64,000 nt of DNA from Patagioenas fasciata (Eukaryota > Chordata > Aves > Columbiformes > Columbidae). How positions within the stretch are numbered: position 1 is the first letter of the stretch; each line of letters begins with the position of its first letter. The stretch spans positions 70,642,552 through 70,706,551 of the forward strand of contig NC_092524.1 of assembly GCF_037038585.1 (NCBI RefSeq), in the 5' to 3' direction. Positions 1 through 13,137 of this stretch are shown piece after piece. The notes under the pieces were generated by a model. The model was given only the letters and a program-made list of their open reading frames with translations. It ran no database searches and had not been told where the DNA came from. Both the position numbers and the translations under genes were made by a program.

Positions 1-1351
1 CAGGCTGGCTCTCGCCCTGCTCTGAGTTGTGTCCTATTGCTAGGCTCCTGGGTTTTTGGTTTCTTGCTAATCCAATTGATGGTTCCAGCACTGGTGTGCA
101 CATTGCTAAAAGATGGCAAGGAAAAGCACGTGTTGTCTTTTTGGGGAATTCTTGGCAGCTTTTGTGAGCACTTTGCTACAAGAGCCTGTTTGCAACTTGC
201 CATCCTTTTGTGGAGTCCAATTATATTTATACGCTAAAATATCCCTTTCTGTGGTGCCGTAAGTAACTTGATGGCAACTGTCCTAGAGCTTTGGGTGACA
301 GAGGGCTTTTGCTGGTGCCTGCTCGGTGTTGCTGCTGATGCTCACAGGGTCAGTTTGTTGAAAGATGAAGGAACAAGCCTGGCTTCCAGGGTGTAGTGGT
401 GGTTTGCATTTGTCCAACATCCAGCAGGCTTTCTATGCTGGTAGGACTTTTACTGCAACAACTCAAAACTAAGAAAACCCCAAACTCATCCAAACCTGCC
501 TTCCAGGTGTCAAGAGGTTTGAACTTTTAGGTCACTTGCATGACTTTTTTGGCACCCTAAACACTGGAGGTCGTGCTTTGAGCTTGTCTAAACCACCGGC
601 CTTGGGTGCAAACGTGTAGCAGCCTCTTTGGTTGTATCTTCTAACAGTCGGAGGAGACAGCTCAGCCTGGCTCGAGAGACAGGCTTTCATGCTTTCCTTG
701 CTGTTTCTCTTCACCTGCTGCTTTTAGGTCCAGAAGTAGGGCGGAACGCGGCTCTTTCTGACTCTGCTGGTGGGTGTTTTCAGCGAGATGACAGCTAAGG
801 CAGTTTTCTTTTTACTACCTGTGTTTCAATGCGAATCAGAGCTGCTGGCCAAGAAGGGATGAGGGGTCCCCTGTGAGGGAGCAGCCTTTGTAGGAGACTT
901 TTGATATCAGGAGCTGGGCTGGTAACTGATTCATCCAAACTTTTACTTGTCTCCGAGCCCTGGGGGAGGGAAGAAGAGCGGAAAAACTGACATGAACACA
1001 AACAGCAGGTAATATTGAGAGCTACAGGGTGGGTGTTTCTAAACTTCAAGACTTAGAAAATGCCTGGGAAAATTAAAAAAAAAAAAAGGCAAACCTGCAT
1101 GCAGTTGTTGTGTTCTGAGCGTTCTGCATCACTGGTGTTTTAACTGGAGCTTTCATTCTGTGCTTTGCTTGGCACTGTGTTCACCGAGCTCTCCTTGGAG
1201 CTGGTGCTTACATGTGGTTCTGCTGCGAAATCAGAATGTGGCCCTGGGTTAAAATCTGTGTCAAACACCAGTGATCCTGCAGGGACAAGTGACTCCTCTC
1301 AGAAACAAGGGTGAGCAAACAGGCATTGCAGAACACAGCAGATCCAAAAAA
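1..1351. other. Unique noncoding DNA, no gene recognised
   Basis: No repeat family, RNA gene or recognisable exon is seen. A 66-codon open frame at 37-237 (+) is hydrophobic but starts with TTG and matches no family I know. A run of A residues lies near 1072-1087 with no identifiable retrocopy upstream of it. Confidence 0.5.
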
Positions 1352-1975
1352 ATCACAGAATCCCAGAATGTGAGGGGTTGAAGGGCCCTGGAAAGCTCAT
1401 CCAGTGCAATCCCCCCATGGAGCAGGAACACCCAGCTGAGGTTCCACAGGAAGGGGTCCAGGCGGGTTTGAATGGCTGCAGAGAAGGAGACTCCACAACC
1501 TCCCTGGGCAGCCTGGGCCAGGCTCTGACACCCTCACCCCCAACAAGTTTCTTCTCATATTTAAGTAGAACCTCCTGTGTTCTGGTTTGCACCCACTACC
1601 CCTTGTCCTGTCACTGGTTGTCACCAGAAGAGCCTGGCTCCATCCTCCTGACACTGCCCCTTTCCATATTGATCCCCAGGAATGAGTCCCCCCTCAGTCT
1701 CCTCTTGTCCAGCTCCAGAGCCCCAGCTCCCTCAGCCTTTCCTCACATGGGAGATGCTCCACTCCCTTCAGCATCTTGGTGGCTGCGCTGGACTCTCTCC
1801 AGCAGTTCCGTGTCCTTCTGGAACTGAGGGGCCACAACTGGACACAATATTCCAGGGGTGGTCTCCCCAGGGCAGAGCAGAGGGGCAGGAGAACCTCTCT
1901 GACCTACTGACCACCCCCTTCTAACCCACCCCAGGTACCATTGGCTTCCTGGCCACAAGGACCCAGTGCTGGCAG
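1352..1975 (-). mobile_element. CR1 LINE, 5'-truncated 3' fragment
   Basis: The element is reversed: its 3' terminus is at 1352 with the octamer-like tail (reverse complement of ATCACAGAATCCCAGAATG), and the ORF2-derived part runs to about 1975. Decayed ORF2 C-terminal text is readable on the minus strand. The stretch corresponding to '[14 protein letters not shown]' and '[19 protein letters not shown]' aligns to the CR1 reverse transcriptase C-terminal region. The copy shares its 3' end (GGGTTGAAGGGCCCTGGAAA on this strand) with the copies at 10.7, 22.0 and 33.7 kb, so these four form one subfamily. Frameshifts and stops make it non-functional. The inner boundary is approximate. Confidence 0.93.
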
Positions 1976-3910
1976 ACAGACTTCAGCAGTCCATCAGCTG
2001 GTACTCAGAGAAATGAGCTGACTCTTGGGACCGCAGACAAAACTCATAAACAACTATTAATAATTAACTATGCTATATTATTTTTAAGTTTTAGCATTTT
2101 TCTGTTTGCCACACTTTGGCAATACTTGGCTGAAAGATATAGTACTTTTGGTGTAGCTAGGGAGGTGTGCTGGAGGCAGCGGGGCCATGTTCACGCTAGA
2201 GCCAGTGATGTTTAAAACTGGGTGGTGTAGCTGGTCATCTCGGTGCTTTCTGGCTATTGTTGCTGGGACTGGCTCTTCCCAGGAGAGTAATTAATCGGAG
2301 ATGTTCATATGGGATGGTGATGAGAAGCTCTCAGTGTGGCAGCACCTCTGGGAGATGGAGCAGCCAGCAGCTCGTGGCCAACGTGGTCGAGGTTGATGAG
2401 GTCAGGGTGCTGCTGCTGTTCTGTATGCTCCGAAGATAAATCATGGAGCCCACCATTCCTGCTCATGTTTCATCTGGATCCAAGAGCTTTTCCTGGTATT
2501 CGGGGAGCAGAAATGATGCATTCAATGACTTTTAGAGTGCTTTTCAGGTGGGAATTATGATCGCTTTTCTCTGCTGTGGGAGCAGTGGATCCAACTATTC
2601 GTTAGGATGCTGAGCTATTAATTTCTTCCAGACCTGTGCTGTGTCTCATGTGAGAATTGTGGAGTAAGACTTTGTGAGGAGGGAGAAGCTTTAGGACTCA
2701 CACCTGGAGAGTTTGTCCAGCATTGACCCCTCCTCTGGTGGGTCCCGCTGTGGGGTGCGGGTCAAGCGCCCTCCATGGGGCAGAGCTCCTGCCAAAACTG
2801 GGGAGCAACAGGAGAAAGTGGTGCAAGTCCCTTGTAGGTGCATCAGTCCTATTCTCTTTGATCCAAACGTTAGGGCCTCTGGGCCAGCTGAGCCTCAGGA
2901 CCTTCCTCTCCTCAGGCAGAGTGAGACCAAGTGGTCCTGGCTCAGCTGCTCCTGCTGGGATTCCCATTCTCACTGCTTCTGACCCAGATGTGATCCCCAA
3001 AAGTAAGGCAAGGATTTAAAGAGGGGAAAAATAACTAACTAAATAAAAGCCTGGTCTTCTCAGGTTGACAGAGCTTGAAGACCCTCACAGAGAACCCCCA
3101 AGGTCACTAAACCATCTTTACTTCGCAAGCTGGTGGCTTATAATTGGAAATACATTCTTCAGCCCCATTTTTAGGCACAGAAAACTCTAGTCCTTGAAGC
3201 TTGGTAGGTACCGTAATTCCAGCCATCTCATTTGAAGAAATGCTAGTTGTAATGGAAACGAGCAGATCAATTGCCAGTTCTATGCATTTTGTTTTTCATT
3301 ACTGCCAAAGAACAGACAGAGTGACTTGTATCATGACATTACCCATATACTGCGTGGCCACTGCTGACCTCAAGTCTATACAGATAACAGCTGTTATAGA
3401 AGTCCAAATGCCTTTTGCAACCTTAATATTATATTCATCTAACAGGAACACTTTAAATTTCAGTGTAGTAAGAGTGTTCATTTTTAAGTATTACTTTCCT
3501 TGATGTTTTATAACTCGTGTCCTGGATGAAGCTGGACATGTGAGAAAGTGCCGGTGGATGAGTGACCCAACCTCCTGCCTGCTGTGTTTCTGCTTTATGG
3601 ACAAGAAGGAAGGAGATTTTTTTGTCTTTTCCTTGTTGTCCCACCCCTCTTTCGCCCAAAATGTTCCCAAATGCCGTGTGAGCCATGGAGCTGGCTGTCA
3701 GCAGGCTGGGCTTGGGGATCTAAACAGAGTCACTAGTTCTGTCCCCACAGGTGTCTGTCCATGGTCAAGCTTGGTCAGTAACAGTCCATGGCACGAGGTG
3801 ACCCGGCTGGGCACCTGGCGGGGAGCAGGGGGCCCTGGCCTGAGATAACTTAGTGGTGAGCTGGTTGGAGTCGTAGTGGTGGTCAAGAAAAGCAGATCCA
3901 CAATTTAGAA
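1976..3910. other. Unique noncoding DNA
   Basis: Mixed-composition DNA with an AT-rich patch at 2040-2100 and another around 3200-3500. Short open frames occur on both strands but overlap one another and look like chance. No gene, RNA or repeat is recognised. Confidence 0.5.
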
Positions 3911-3993
3911 GTTGGCCGTGGCGTGGTGCTTGGCGTTGGCCGTGGCGTGGTGCTTGGCGTTGGCCGTGGCGTGGTGCTTGGCGTTGGCCGTGG
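3911..3993. repeat. 24-bp minisatellite, about 3.5 copies
   Basis: Units start at 3911, 3935 and 3959, with a partial unit at 3983. Each begins GTTGGCCGTGGCGTGGTGC and the copies are identical, which suggests a recent duplication. Confidence 0.97.
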
Positions 3994-6900
3994 TCATCTT
4001 TGAAAACATTTTAGTCAAAGTGCTTTTCCATTAAGAAGAGGAGAGAAGGGGGCGCGTGGCAGGAGGTGAAGTGTTTCAAATGGAAACCTGAGCAATCTGA
4101 AGAATTTCCTGCCTTGCTCAAAGGCGATACCCTTTCTGCAGAGTCGCTGGAGTCACTAACCTATTCCAGCTCAGATGTTTGCTTTCTTTTTTTTTTTTTA
4201 ATTAAAAAGCTAAGCTGAGAGGATTACACGACTTTAAAAAAACCCTCCAAGTATTGAGCTAGAGTATTAAGTCATATTATTAAAAAAATCAAACATCACT
4301 TAGAGCTTCAAAGTCTGGTGGGGGAAGGAGAAAGGGCAATGGCATATATAAATATATTTACATATCTCTGAAAAAATTAAAACCATCCCAGTTCTCATCA
4401 CTCCAGCTTGTTAGTTCATAAGTACATATATTTTTGATTTGGCTGTTTACACACTACTTTTTTTTTGTTTTTCTTCTGTCAGGTTTAAGAATATGCTGTG
4501 AAAATACACATTCTGTGCCAGGTCAGGGCCGGTGCTGCTGTGCTGGGGGTGCTCAGCCCATTGCTTGGTGTGCAATGCACACGTAAAGCACAGGTTATCC
4601 TGCTGCTGCTGCCCTGCTTGGTGGGTGCCTTTGAAATAACCAATATAAGGACAAGGCTGTGCCTCAAATACAGAGCCTAGCCCAACTTCTCATTAAAAAC
4701 TAAGCAACACCTGCGAATGGTGTTGGTGCTGGGGGCTTCCCTGGGGGCTCGGGTCAGGGGTGAGGTCATTAGTGAAGAAATGTGTGGTCTGACCCACGGG
4801 GAATGCCTCAAATACAGAGGGGTTGGTGGATTCAGGCTGCGGGACGCTGGGCTTGTGCTGGGCTGGTCGGTGGAGCCGAGTCTGGTTTAGGTAGAAATAG
4901 GGACTACCAGGTAGGAGAAATGCATGGGGGGAGCGATCAGGTTCTTGATTGAAGGAATTGTCAAATGGGATTTTTTTGGCCAAACTGAAAGAAGCCAAGG
5001 GGCTGAAGACGAAAGGTAAAAATGCATCAGTAAATTCTCATATCGGGCCAAAATACGTGCAGGCTCAGAGACTCGAAAGGCAGAAGATGCAGGTCCCGGT
5101 CAGCGGTGTGCAGGGCTGCGAGCCAGGGTGTGAGAGCTCGTTGGATGTCATGGAGAGGATGCTGCACACGGAGCCGCGGCACGTGGCCTCCTGGGACCTG
5201 CCGGGGTCTCCTTGGGCTGAGGGACCTCAGCACCCCTACATCCCACCAGAGAGACCTCTGCCCGCGTGTTACGCGTGGTGTCCGGGCAGCCCGGCTGCCA
5301 CGGGCTCTGCGGCACCCTCGTGGGAGCTGCACGGCGCTGGGGTTCTCGCAAGTACAGCAGAATTCGCCTGGGATATTTGGTGTGAGCTGCCTGGTTTGGG
5401 GTCCTGCTGCAGCGCTCGTGTGCTGAAAGGCGCGAATTTGGGTCACGGGTGGCAAAGAGAAGGGTTTTGTCAAAAAGTGGGTAACGGTCCCCGTGACAGG
5501 GAAATAGCTGTTTCCCCTCAAGCTACCATGGTGTGTTTTGCCTGGTGGCAGCTGGTGTCACCGCGCTGTCCCCACAGCCCCTCTCTCCAGCCCACTTTGG
5601 GGCATCTCCAGCTGGGTTAATTGCTGTGTATGCTGGCTGCTGAGATAGGGAGCTGCTGTTATTTGGATCTAGCAGGCATTTTCTTTCATGGTCGAAGCCA
5701 CCCAGATTCTTTCCAGGCTCAAAGCTTTTATTTTCCTGCTCCTCTTTCTTCCCATAATCTCACTTTTTCTGCTGTGGGAAAACCCATCATGTGTTTGGCA
5801 TGGTCAGGGCAGCGGTGGGTGACGATGGCAAAGGTGACTCCTCCAAGGCAGCCCTGCCCCTTTGCTCTTGGTGATTTTTCACTCTTAATTACATCAATCC
5901 TGAAGGTAAGGTGGCTGAGAAAAGGGCAGGGAAGAAACACAAGATGGGTCGTAGATGTTCAGATTCAGGAGGTAGATTGACCCTTCCTTGAGTTCTTGAT
6001 TGTCCTGTTTATTTGTATTGAATTATGAATCATCTGTTCTCCGAGGTCAAGGACCCGTGTCCGGCTCCGTCTCTGCTGAAACCCAGCCTCAGTATTTTCT
6101 TTCCCGCTGTTCCTTCTTTTGAGCAGAAAGACTCAGTTTTCTCTTTTGCGGCGTAGATATTTTATGGAATCAGAAGTTGTCAGTGCCAGGAATAGCCGAT
6201 GTGTGTAGATCACATAATTTCATGTATCCTCCTCTGAGACTCCCACAGGATAAACTTCACAATATAGAGAAATGGAGTGTAGAAGAGATTGGGAGAGCAG
6301 CAGAGTTAAATCTGAACAAGTTGCAGCACAGGTAGGTAGGGAAGACATTAAGTTCAAACATCACGTTTTTATCGTGTTATCCCTCACTCCTGACTGGATT
6401 TGCACGCTGTTATGTCACCATATGATCTTTGGAAAAAAGAAATACACACACACATATATTGTGGCAAGGTAGTTTTGAGAAAAATTAGCATAAACTGACA
6501 AACTGTGGCTTCAGGTAAACATAGAGCTGGGAAAATATCTAGAAAAACTAAGCAGTGCAAATAACATTAATATAATTGGTTACCAAACCAAGCGTACTAT
6601 CTTTCTAATAAGTGTTAAGCCCCTAACCTGTGTGTGTACATTGGGGTTCACAGGGCTCCAGCCTGACACATGGAACAGGGTTAATGGTACTCACGGGTAG
6701 CAATGATACCCGAGTTCCCCTTGGGATTTCCCATTCCCTGCTCTGCCTTTCTCCTCGGGGTGAAGAACAGTGATCCCCAGGACTCTCTCCTATCTGCAGC
6801 TCTGCCTTCTTTCATTTATGGACATTTCTCCAGCAAATGCTTCTCCAGCTCTTTTCTGCACCTTTGCACGTTGCCCCCATCCCTTTGAAATGAGGGCTCT

Positions 6901-9900
6901 GGGGAGACAAATGCTCGGTGTGGTGCCCTGTGCACAACAAAATTGTCTTTTTCATGTTTATTGCTTCTTCCTTTGTATGTCCTTGTTTTGGGAGCCCCAT
7001 TGAGCTCTATTTTCTTAATTTTGGGAAAGAGCTTGGCCCACAAAATGAAAGCTCTTGACAGCAGAGACCGGCAATGTCACGTGCAAGGATGGACAGGTAT
7101 GTATGGTTTCAGGCTTCAACTACAGACCCTTGGAGTGATTAATTGTGCGGGAAAGGCTAGAAGAAAAATAAACACTTTTATGAAATACAGATGAACAGTA
7201 AAAGCATTGGAAATGCAAAGGGTTAAAAAAAGGTGCTGCTGGCAAAGCCAGGCTTTTCCCCTCAAACAGCTGCATCTCTAGTTCTCTGATAGCTGCCAGC
7301 TGTTGTTTGGTTTCCTCCTGAAGCAGAATGATGGCAGTAAGCAATCACAGTGACCATTCCAAATTAGAAGATATGTCCCAGGTCTGCTCTACAGATAGCG
7401 AGATGCTTGTCTGCTTTTGGTGCCACGGATGTGTGGGAATGAATCTGCATTTTGTTGCCTTATAGGCAAAGCTTTGTAAAAAAATAGAGAAAAAGAATTG
7501 GAGTCAGGGAAGTCAATATGAAGAGGAGTATGAAAATAGGCAGTGGGGCGCATGTCACCTGTAGCAGTGCGGGTGGTGACACCAGACAAGCCATTGTCAC
7601 TGGAACATCTCCTCGCTTTGAACACCCAACTAATGTCGTGTTAGGTTTGTAGATCTCCAACTGTAATAGGACAAACAACTACAATGTGAAGACTAATCCT
7701 CCCCAGCCATCCTCTGGTGTTATACCTGCTAACAACCCTGAGAGCTCGGATGGAGTGCTGCATCCCGTTGCTTTTTTCCTCCACCAATTAAATTAAGATT
7801 GTTGACACCTCAGCTCCCTGCAGAGGTTTTCAGTCCCGCGTTCTCTCTGTTTACCGCGTGTCAGTGCAGCACAGCTCAGGACCTGCTTCGCTTTGATCAA
7901 ACTTTCCGTTTCACATTCAATTTGACTTATTTTTGCGAGATGCCCGAGGATGATGCCGCGGGCTCCAGCTGTTCCCACCACATCTGTTCTCCCAATGAGT
8001 GGTGGCTCTGGGCAGCTCTGCCTCAGGCCCTGGGGCTGGGGGTGCTGGGGCACAGTGCCCAGGGCTCAGTGATGCTGAGCAGGGCGCTGCAGCCAGCGGC
8101 ACTGGGGTGAGACGGGGTGGGATGGACAGCTTCAGCATCCCAGACTGCTCTGAGAGGAGCCTCCTGGCCCGGAGAAAGCACCTTCTTTAATTAAACTGGG
8201 ACAGCAGGTAATCTCGTTTACCCCAATCCATGCCCAGCCCATCCTCGCTGTCTGGCAGCAAACCCCCTGCTCTTGGAGACGCCTCTAATTCCTGTTTGGT
8301 TCTGTTTGTAGGCTGGAGAGTTGCCACAGCTGCTGAAATTACAGGTTTGGAAAGCGCAACAGAAAAATTGGGTTTGAATGTTCGAGGAGGAAGCAGATGC
8401 ATCTCCTTCATTAAGGGAAGAAATAATTTGAAGGTGCGTGATGCATTTAAATAACAATTGAGAGGAAGCAACTGCTAAGCCAGTGGGGAGGCTTTGGGTA
8501 ACGTTATAAGTGGAAAAGAGTAATTTCCTGCCTGAAAGTGCCTGTCTGGGTGAGTGGTCAGGGCTGAGCGCTGCAGAGAGGCTTAGGGCACCAACCAGCT
8601 TAATTAACCCTCTTCAAATCATTTCCGAATATAGATTTTTTTCAATTCTATGCTGTTCCCTTGAAGTTAACGATAATCTAGAACTTATTTTTTTTTCCTG
8701 CATAATATATGTTGGCCTTTCCACTCATTAAACCCAGGATCATACCACATAATTTAAATTTTTATCCAGCAATGATTTCCTTTCTCTGCTGAAGCCTTTG
8801 CTGAATGTCCACTATGTAGAGCTGAAATTCAATTACCTCTCCCTGGCAGCCCAGGGAGAGACAGAGGAAGCATTCTGTTGTAATTTATTGTGGAACTAAA
8901 TCAGTCTCCATATGAAAGGACTTATGTCTCAGTTGGTATAGGCTGCTTCCAGCCAGGATCGCACTACGTTGTAGGTCAGCACATGGAAAGCATCGAGGTG
9001 GTTTTGGCAAAGCCCTCCTGGTTTCTGGTTTTCAGCTGGGCAGGACTGATGGGTTTGGGGCTGGAGGGGCTGCCCCTGTGTCCTCCCACACCCACAGAAC
9101 AACAGAGGTGGGTTCAGTCAAGGGGTGACACCCTGACATCTGTTTCTCTGTGATAATCCTGTGCTATATAATCATAAACCCACCACGCAAAAAACCAGGA
9201 CATACATTAATCAGAGATTTTCCGGGAGTCCATTTACTATTTCATACATGTGAAATGAGGCATACAAACCAGACTAATGAAGTGAATAATGTGTGATGCA
9301 TGAGTACAGTGTGGAGCTAGGAGGTGCCCTCCCAAACTGACCGCCCCATCCTTGGGTCCCCCTCTGCCCCATGGGGATGCGTGCTCCTCCTCTGCTGCTG
9401 AAGGAAGGGACACCCCCCTGTCACAACTGGGTTTCTGCATTGCTAAAGCATCATTGTATAAGATTTTGGAAGTCAGGAGCTCAGGACAGGCACATCTTCC
9501 GAGGGGCGTTAATGCAAATAACTGCTGGGTGTTGCAGGAGCGTGAGCTGCTCCCCAGCCAGCACCAGCACCACGGGAGCGGAGCAGAAATGCAGGTAACT
9601 GGGAGGCTGCCCAACCTGGGACATGGGGTGCGGGAGAGTCCTGGAGCCTGCAGATGAAACCGGTGCCAAGAGCCGGTTGCAGGAGCGGGTTCCTGCTCCT
9701 GTCCCCTCCGAGGCAGGTGCAGAGGCATCAGTGCTGGAAGCCGCCTGGATGGAGGTGCCTGTAATGACGACATAACCCTCAGGTAAAATAAAGACAAGAC
9801 ATACCGAACGCTGAAAGGTCACAAGCGGAGCACAAATTCCAGTTCTATACGCAGGGCTGTTTCTCACAAAAAATTGAGGCTTCCAAGTAGAGTGGTGGAT

Positions 9901-10686
9901 CTGCCGTTCCCTTGCAGGGCTCCCTGGCTCTTTGTCTGAAATCAGACTGGAAACGTGTCTGCTGGCAGCTCGGGACCTCGTGCAGGAGGGGTCCTGCTCT
10001 GGGATGGGGTTTGCAGCACTCGGTGCTCTGCCAAGGGCTGTCTTGGCATCCCCTGCCGGCTGCACCCCGGGACCCCGGGTTTCTGGCCCTGCATCCCCGA
10101 GATGTTCACAAAACACAACACATCATCTGCTGGGTCTTGGGATCCATGAGATAACTTGTCCATGGCTTAACCAAATAGCTGTGATGCATGGGCTAAAACC
10201 TGAGTACCTTAATTTTAGGCCGAGTGTTAAGGGCATGGGAAAGGAAGTGGTAGCAGGGTCTTGGGTTATGAAGGAGGATTACTTTGAGAGTATTGTTAAA
10301 ATTTCCACTTCTTAATGAAAAACTCTGTGTTCGCCAAAAGGTAAAGACAGAGCAGCTGTGGTGTGTGCATTCAGAAAATGAAGAATGGGATAGCTTGGAA
10401 ACTACAGCCTGCTTTAAATTTCAGACAACTGCTAAATAAATTAAACAGGTTAGAGAATAATGTAAATTATATATGGGGAAAATAAATATCCCTGCATGCA
10501 CGCTGTGCTTGTGCTGCAGGACCTGCAGCAGTACTAAGTGGATTTGTGGGGACACCTGTGTTTTACCCATTTCAGGGTGGTTTTGAGGAGATTGGCGGAG
10601 GAGCCCAGCCCGGAGCCACATCTGCACCTGGGAAAGGCCCCGTGGGTACCTGAGCGGTTGTGCCAGCGTGAAGCCTCCTCCAGCAG
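3994..10686. other. Unique noncoding DNA, no gene recognised
   Basis: Nearly 6.7 kb without a recognisable gene or mobile element. It holds a small (CA)n/(TA)n tract at 6444-6459 and T-rich runs at 4189-4200 and 8689-8698. The longest open frame (4949-5620, + strand, 223 codons, TTG start) lies in a CpG-containing GC-rich patch around 5100-5420. Other frames overlap it on both strands, and it has no domain I know. Frames on the minus strand at 9237-9797 and 9481-10116 overlap each other and look like chance. Confidence 0.5.
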
Positions 10687-10801
10687 GTCACAGAGTGTTG
10701 GGGGTTGAAGGGCCCTGGAAATCCCCCCATGGAGCAGGAACACCCAGCTGAGGTTCCACAGGAAGGTGTCCAGGCGGGTTTGAATGGCTGCAGAGAAGGA
10801 G
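10687..10801 (-). mobile_element. CR1 LINE, short 3' fragment
   Basis: Same subfamily as the copy at 1352-1975: the GGGTTGAAGGGCCCTGG and ATGGAGCAGGAACACCCAGC blocks are retained. It lacks about 13 bases found between those blocks in the other copies, and it stops after about 115 bp. Confidence 0.88.
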
Positions 10802-11002
10802 TCAGTGCGACGGACGGTGCTCCCGGCTGCCCTGTAAGTTTCCCCTATGTGCATTAAGTACCTATTTTTCTTTGCACATCTCTTTTGCCAAAGAATAATC
10901 CTATGTCTTCAATGACTGAGAAAATGCTTAAAAACAGTGGCTGAAGAAACAGTGAAAGGAAGCGGCATAAAGTAGTGGGGTTTGTTATTACTGATGGGTC
11001 TG

Positions 11003-11273
11003 CAGTCAGCAACAGGACAAGGGGGCAGGGGCTTCAACTCTGCCAGGGGAAATTGAGGCTGGAGATGAGAAAGCAATTCTGTGCAGAGAGAGTGGTCAGC
11101 ATTGGAATGGCTGCCCAGGGAGGTGCTGGACTCACTGGCCCTGGAGGTTTGTAAACTGAGATTGGCCATGGCACTCAGTGCCATGATCTGGTCAATGGGC
11201 TGGAGTTGGACCAAGGGTTGGACTGGATGATCTCTGAGGGCTTTTCCCACCCAGTCCATTCTGCGATTCTGTG
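11003..11273 (+). mobile_element. CR1 LINE, 3' fragment
   Basis: Forward orientation. It opens in the decayed ORF2 end (CAACAGGACAAGGGGGCAGG), passes through the 3' UTR (TTGGACTGGATGATCTCTGA) and ends in GCGATTCTGTG at 11273. The same 3' end is seen at 15.2, 16.5, 38.0 and 63.5 kb, a second CR1 subfamily distinct from the one at 1.4 kb. Confidence 0.93.
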
Positions 11274-12983
11274 GGTGAATCTGTTTGATCAGAAGTTCAA
11301 TCTGCACCTTAATCCCAGACCTCCATGGGGTGAGGCACGGGCTGTCTGTGGCGTTGCATTTGGGTGTTGGCTCTGATATGGGCACTTGGGCAACTTGCTT
11401 GGAGAGCAAATTTCTCAAGCCCTGCTCATCCTGGCAGCATTTATTTTTCCTCTCTCATAGACTTCAAGCTCTTACTTTTTCTTTGCAAATTAGAGATTGC
11501 AGTGAGTCCCGTCTCATGGTGTCTGGGTAACTCTGGCAGGCAGGGCTGCGGTCCCTGCCCCACGTCACCCTTCATGGGGACAGCTCTGTCCCACCTGCAC
11601 AAGTCGGCACCGAGAACAACCACCCTGCTTTGTGCTCTGGGCGTCTCTCGTGTGTTCTGAGGCACGTGGGCAGGATATTTGCTGTGGGAAATGCTTACTG
11701 AAACGTAGGAGACCTTGCTACATGCACGCGATGTCGAGCGTTCTGTCCAGGTTATTAACACAAAACAGGAGCTTTAAAATTTAAAAACAACCTGAATGTA
11801 CAACTGCGCTAGTATGGAAAGATGGGCAGCTTGTAATACATGAAATGGGTGCCATTTTATTTTAATTTAGGGAACTGAAACTTAGTTCTGAATAGAAGGG
11901 ATGAATAATTCTTGATGGATTCATCATAGCCGTTTATGTTGTAAATACTTTCTCCACCATAGATTCCTCAGGTTGCATGAGAATTGTAAAGGTTTGAAAT
12001 GCCATTTTTTTAAAAGCTGCTTGCTTTGTTATTTGAAATACAGCCATAGATAAATTTGCTATTTTTGTGCAGGTGCTTGGGAAATCACACATTCTGTGAC
12101 TGATTATGGAAGCTGCTCTAATGTAATCATTGTATTTCATTGCAGCAGCAGAGAATGGTGTCAGAATAGGGGTTTCTGGAGTGCTCCGATGCGTGAGGAA
12201 GGGGTTTTGCTGTGGGATACTGAACCAACACAAGAGTAGATCTGGCAGCTACAGCTCCAATTTGTCTTTTCTCTTGAATCGATAATTTTATTGACTGAGC
12301 CTGGCAAATTTACATTCTTCATTTTGTCTGTCCCCAGAACAATAAACCTCAAGACAATGATTTATGTTGGTCCTGGTGCACAAGACCCAGGAGCTGGGTG
12401 CCCTGCACAGCTGCCTTTGTGCAGCATTTCCTAAATGACGGTGTTTGCTGTTGGAAGGTAGGGCATTGATCAACTCTTTCAAATAGGGGTTAGTTATTAA
12501 TACCAATCTTGTCACGCGTGGCGATGATGTGACGCCTGACCTGCCTTAAAGTTAAAGCAGATCAACACGTCTGCCCGTGTTCCTTGTGCCAGCTGGCCTG
12601 AGCACATCTGCAGATGGCAAGGCAGAACATACTGTGGATCTGACAGGTGTTGGAGGTCTGAAATGGGATATATGGTACAAAGGAGTACAACCGGGTGTAG
12701 GCAACACATCACCCACAGGTCCTGGGGGGAAGCAAGGTCCAGGTGATATCGAGTCGAACGTCTGACCTCTGCAGTGGGTAGTACAAGAAGGGGAGTGTAA
12801 CTAAAGAGGCAGGTGAATTAAATTGGATGGAAAAATCTGATTAACAGATATATTTTCATGATGTAACTTATTTCTTGTTGTGAAAGAACAATAGATCAAA
12901 CGTTTCAGTAACTTGTTTCAAAGGTCTTATACAAAATTAAGGGGAGAGTGGGGAAGGATGAGGCAGGTTGGGCTCACCGAAGG
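11274..12983. other. Unique noncoding DNA
   Basis: Includes a fairly AT-rich stretch at 11770-12160. No gene, RNA or repeat is recognised. The open frames are short and overlapping. Confidence 0.5.
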
Positions 12984-13137
12984 GTGATGGAACAGGCTGC
13001 CCAGGGCAGTGCTGGAGTCACCATCCTGGGGGGTTGGACAGACGGACATGAGGTTCTCAGGACATGGAGCAGGGACGGGGTGGGGACGATTATGGTTGGA
13101 CTGAAAGGTCTTTTCCAACCAGAATGATCCTGTTCCA
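12984..13137 (+). mobile_element. CR1 LINE, diverged 3' fragment
   Basis: The blocks GGAACAGGCTGCCCAGGGCA, GGTTGGAC and AGGTCTTTTCCAACCAGAAT, in this order, match the ORF2 end and 3' UTR of a CR1 subfamily different from its neighbours. The spacing is shortened and the tail has decayed, so it is probably older. Confidence 0.75.

Noticed and set aside
1-237. Hydrophobic 66-codon frame near the left edge, considered as a membrane protein exon
   Set aside because: TTG start, no flanking splice sites that convince, and no family match.
1072-1087. A-run considered as the tail of a processed pseudogene or SINE
   Set aside because: No recognisable gene or SINE body upstream and no target duplication.
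4949-5620. 223-codon + strand frame
   Set aside because: TTG start, no domain, and frames on the other strand and phase are open over the same GC-rich stretch. Most likely chance.
9237-10116. Two minus-strand frames of 186 and 211 codons
   Set aside because: They overlap one another in different phases and have no recognisable domain or splice context.
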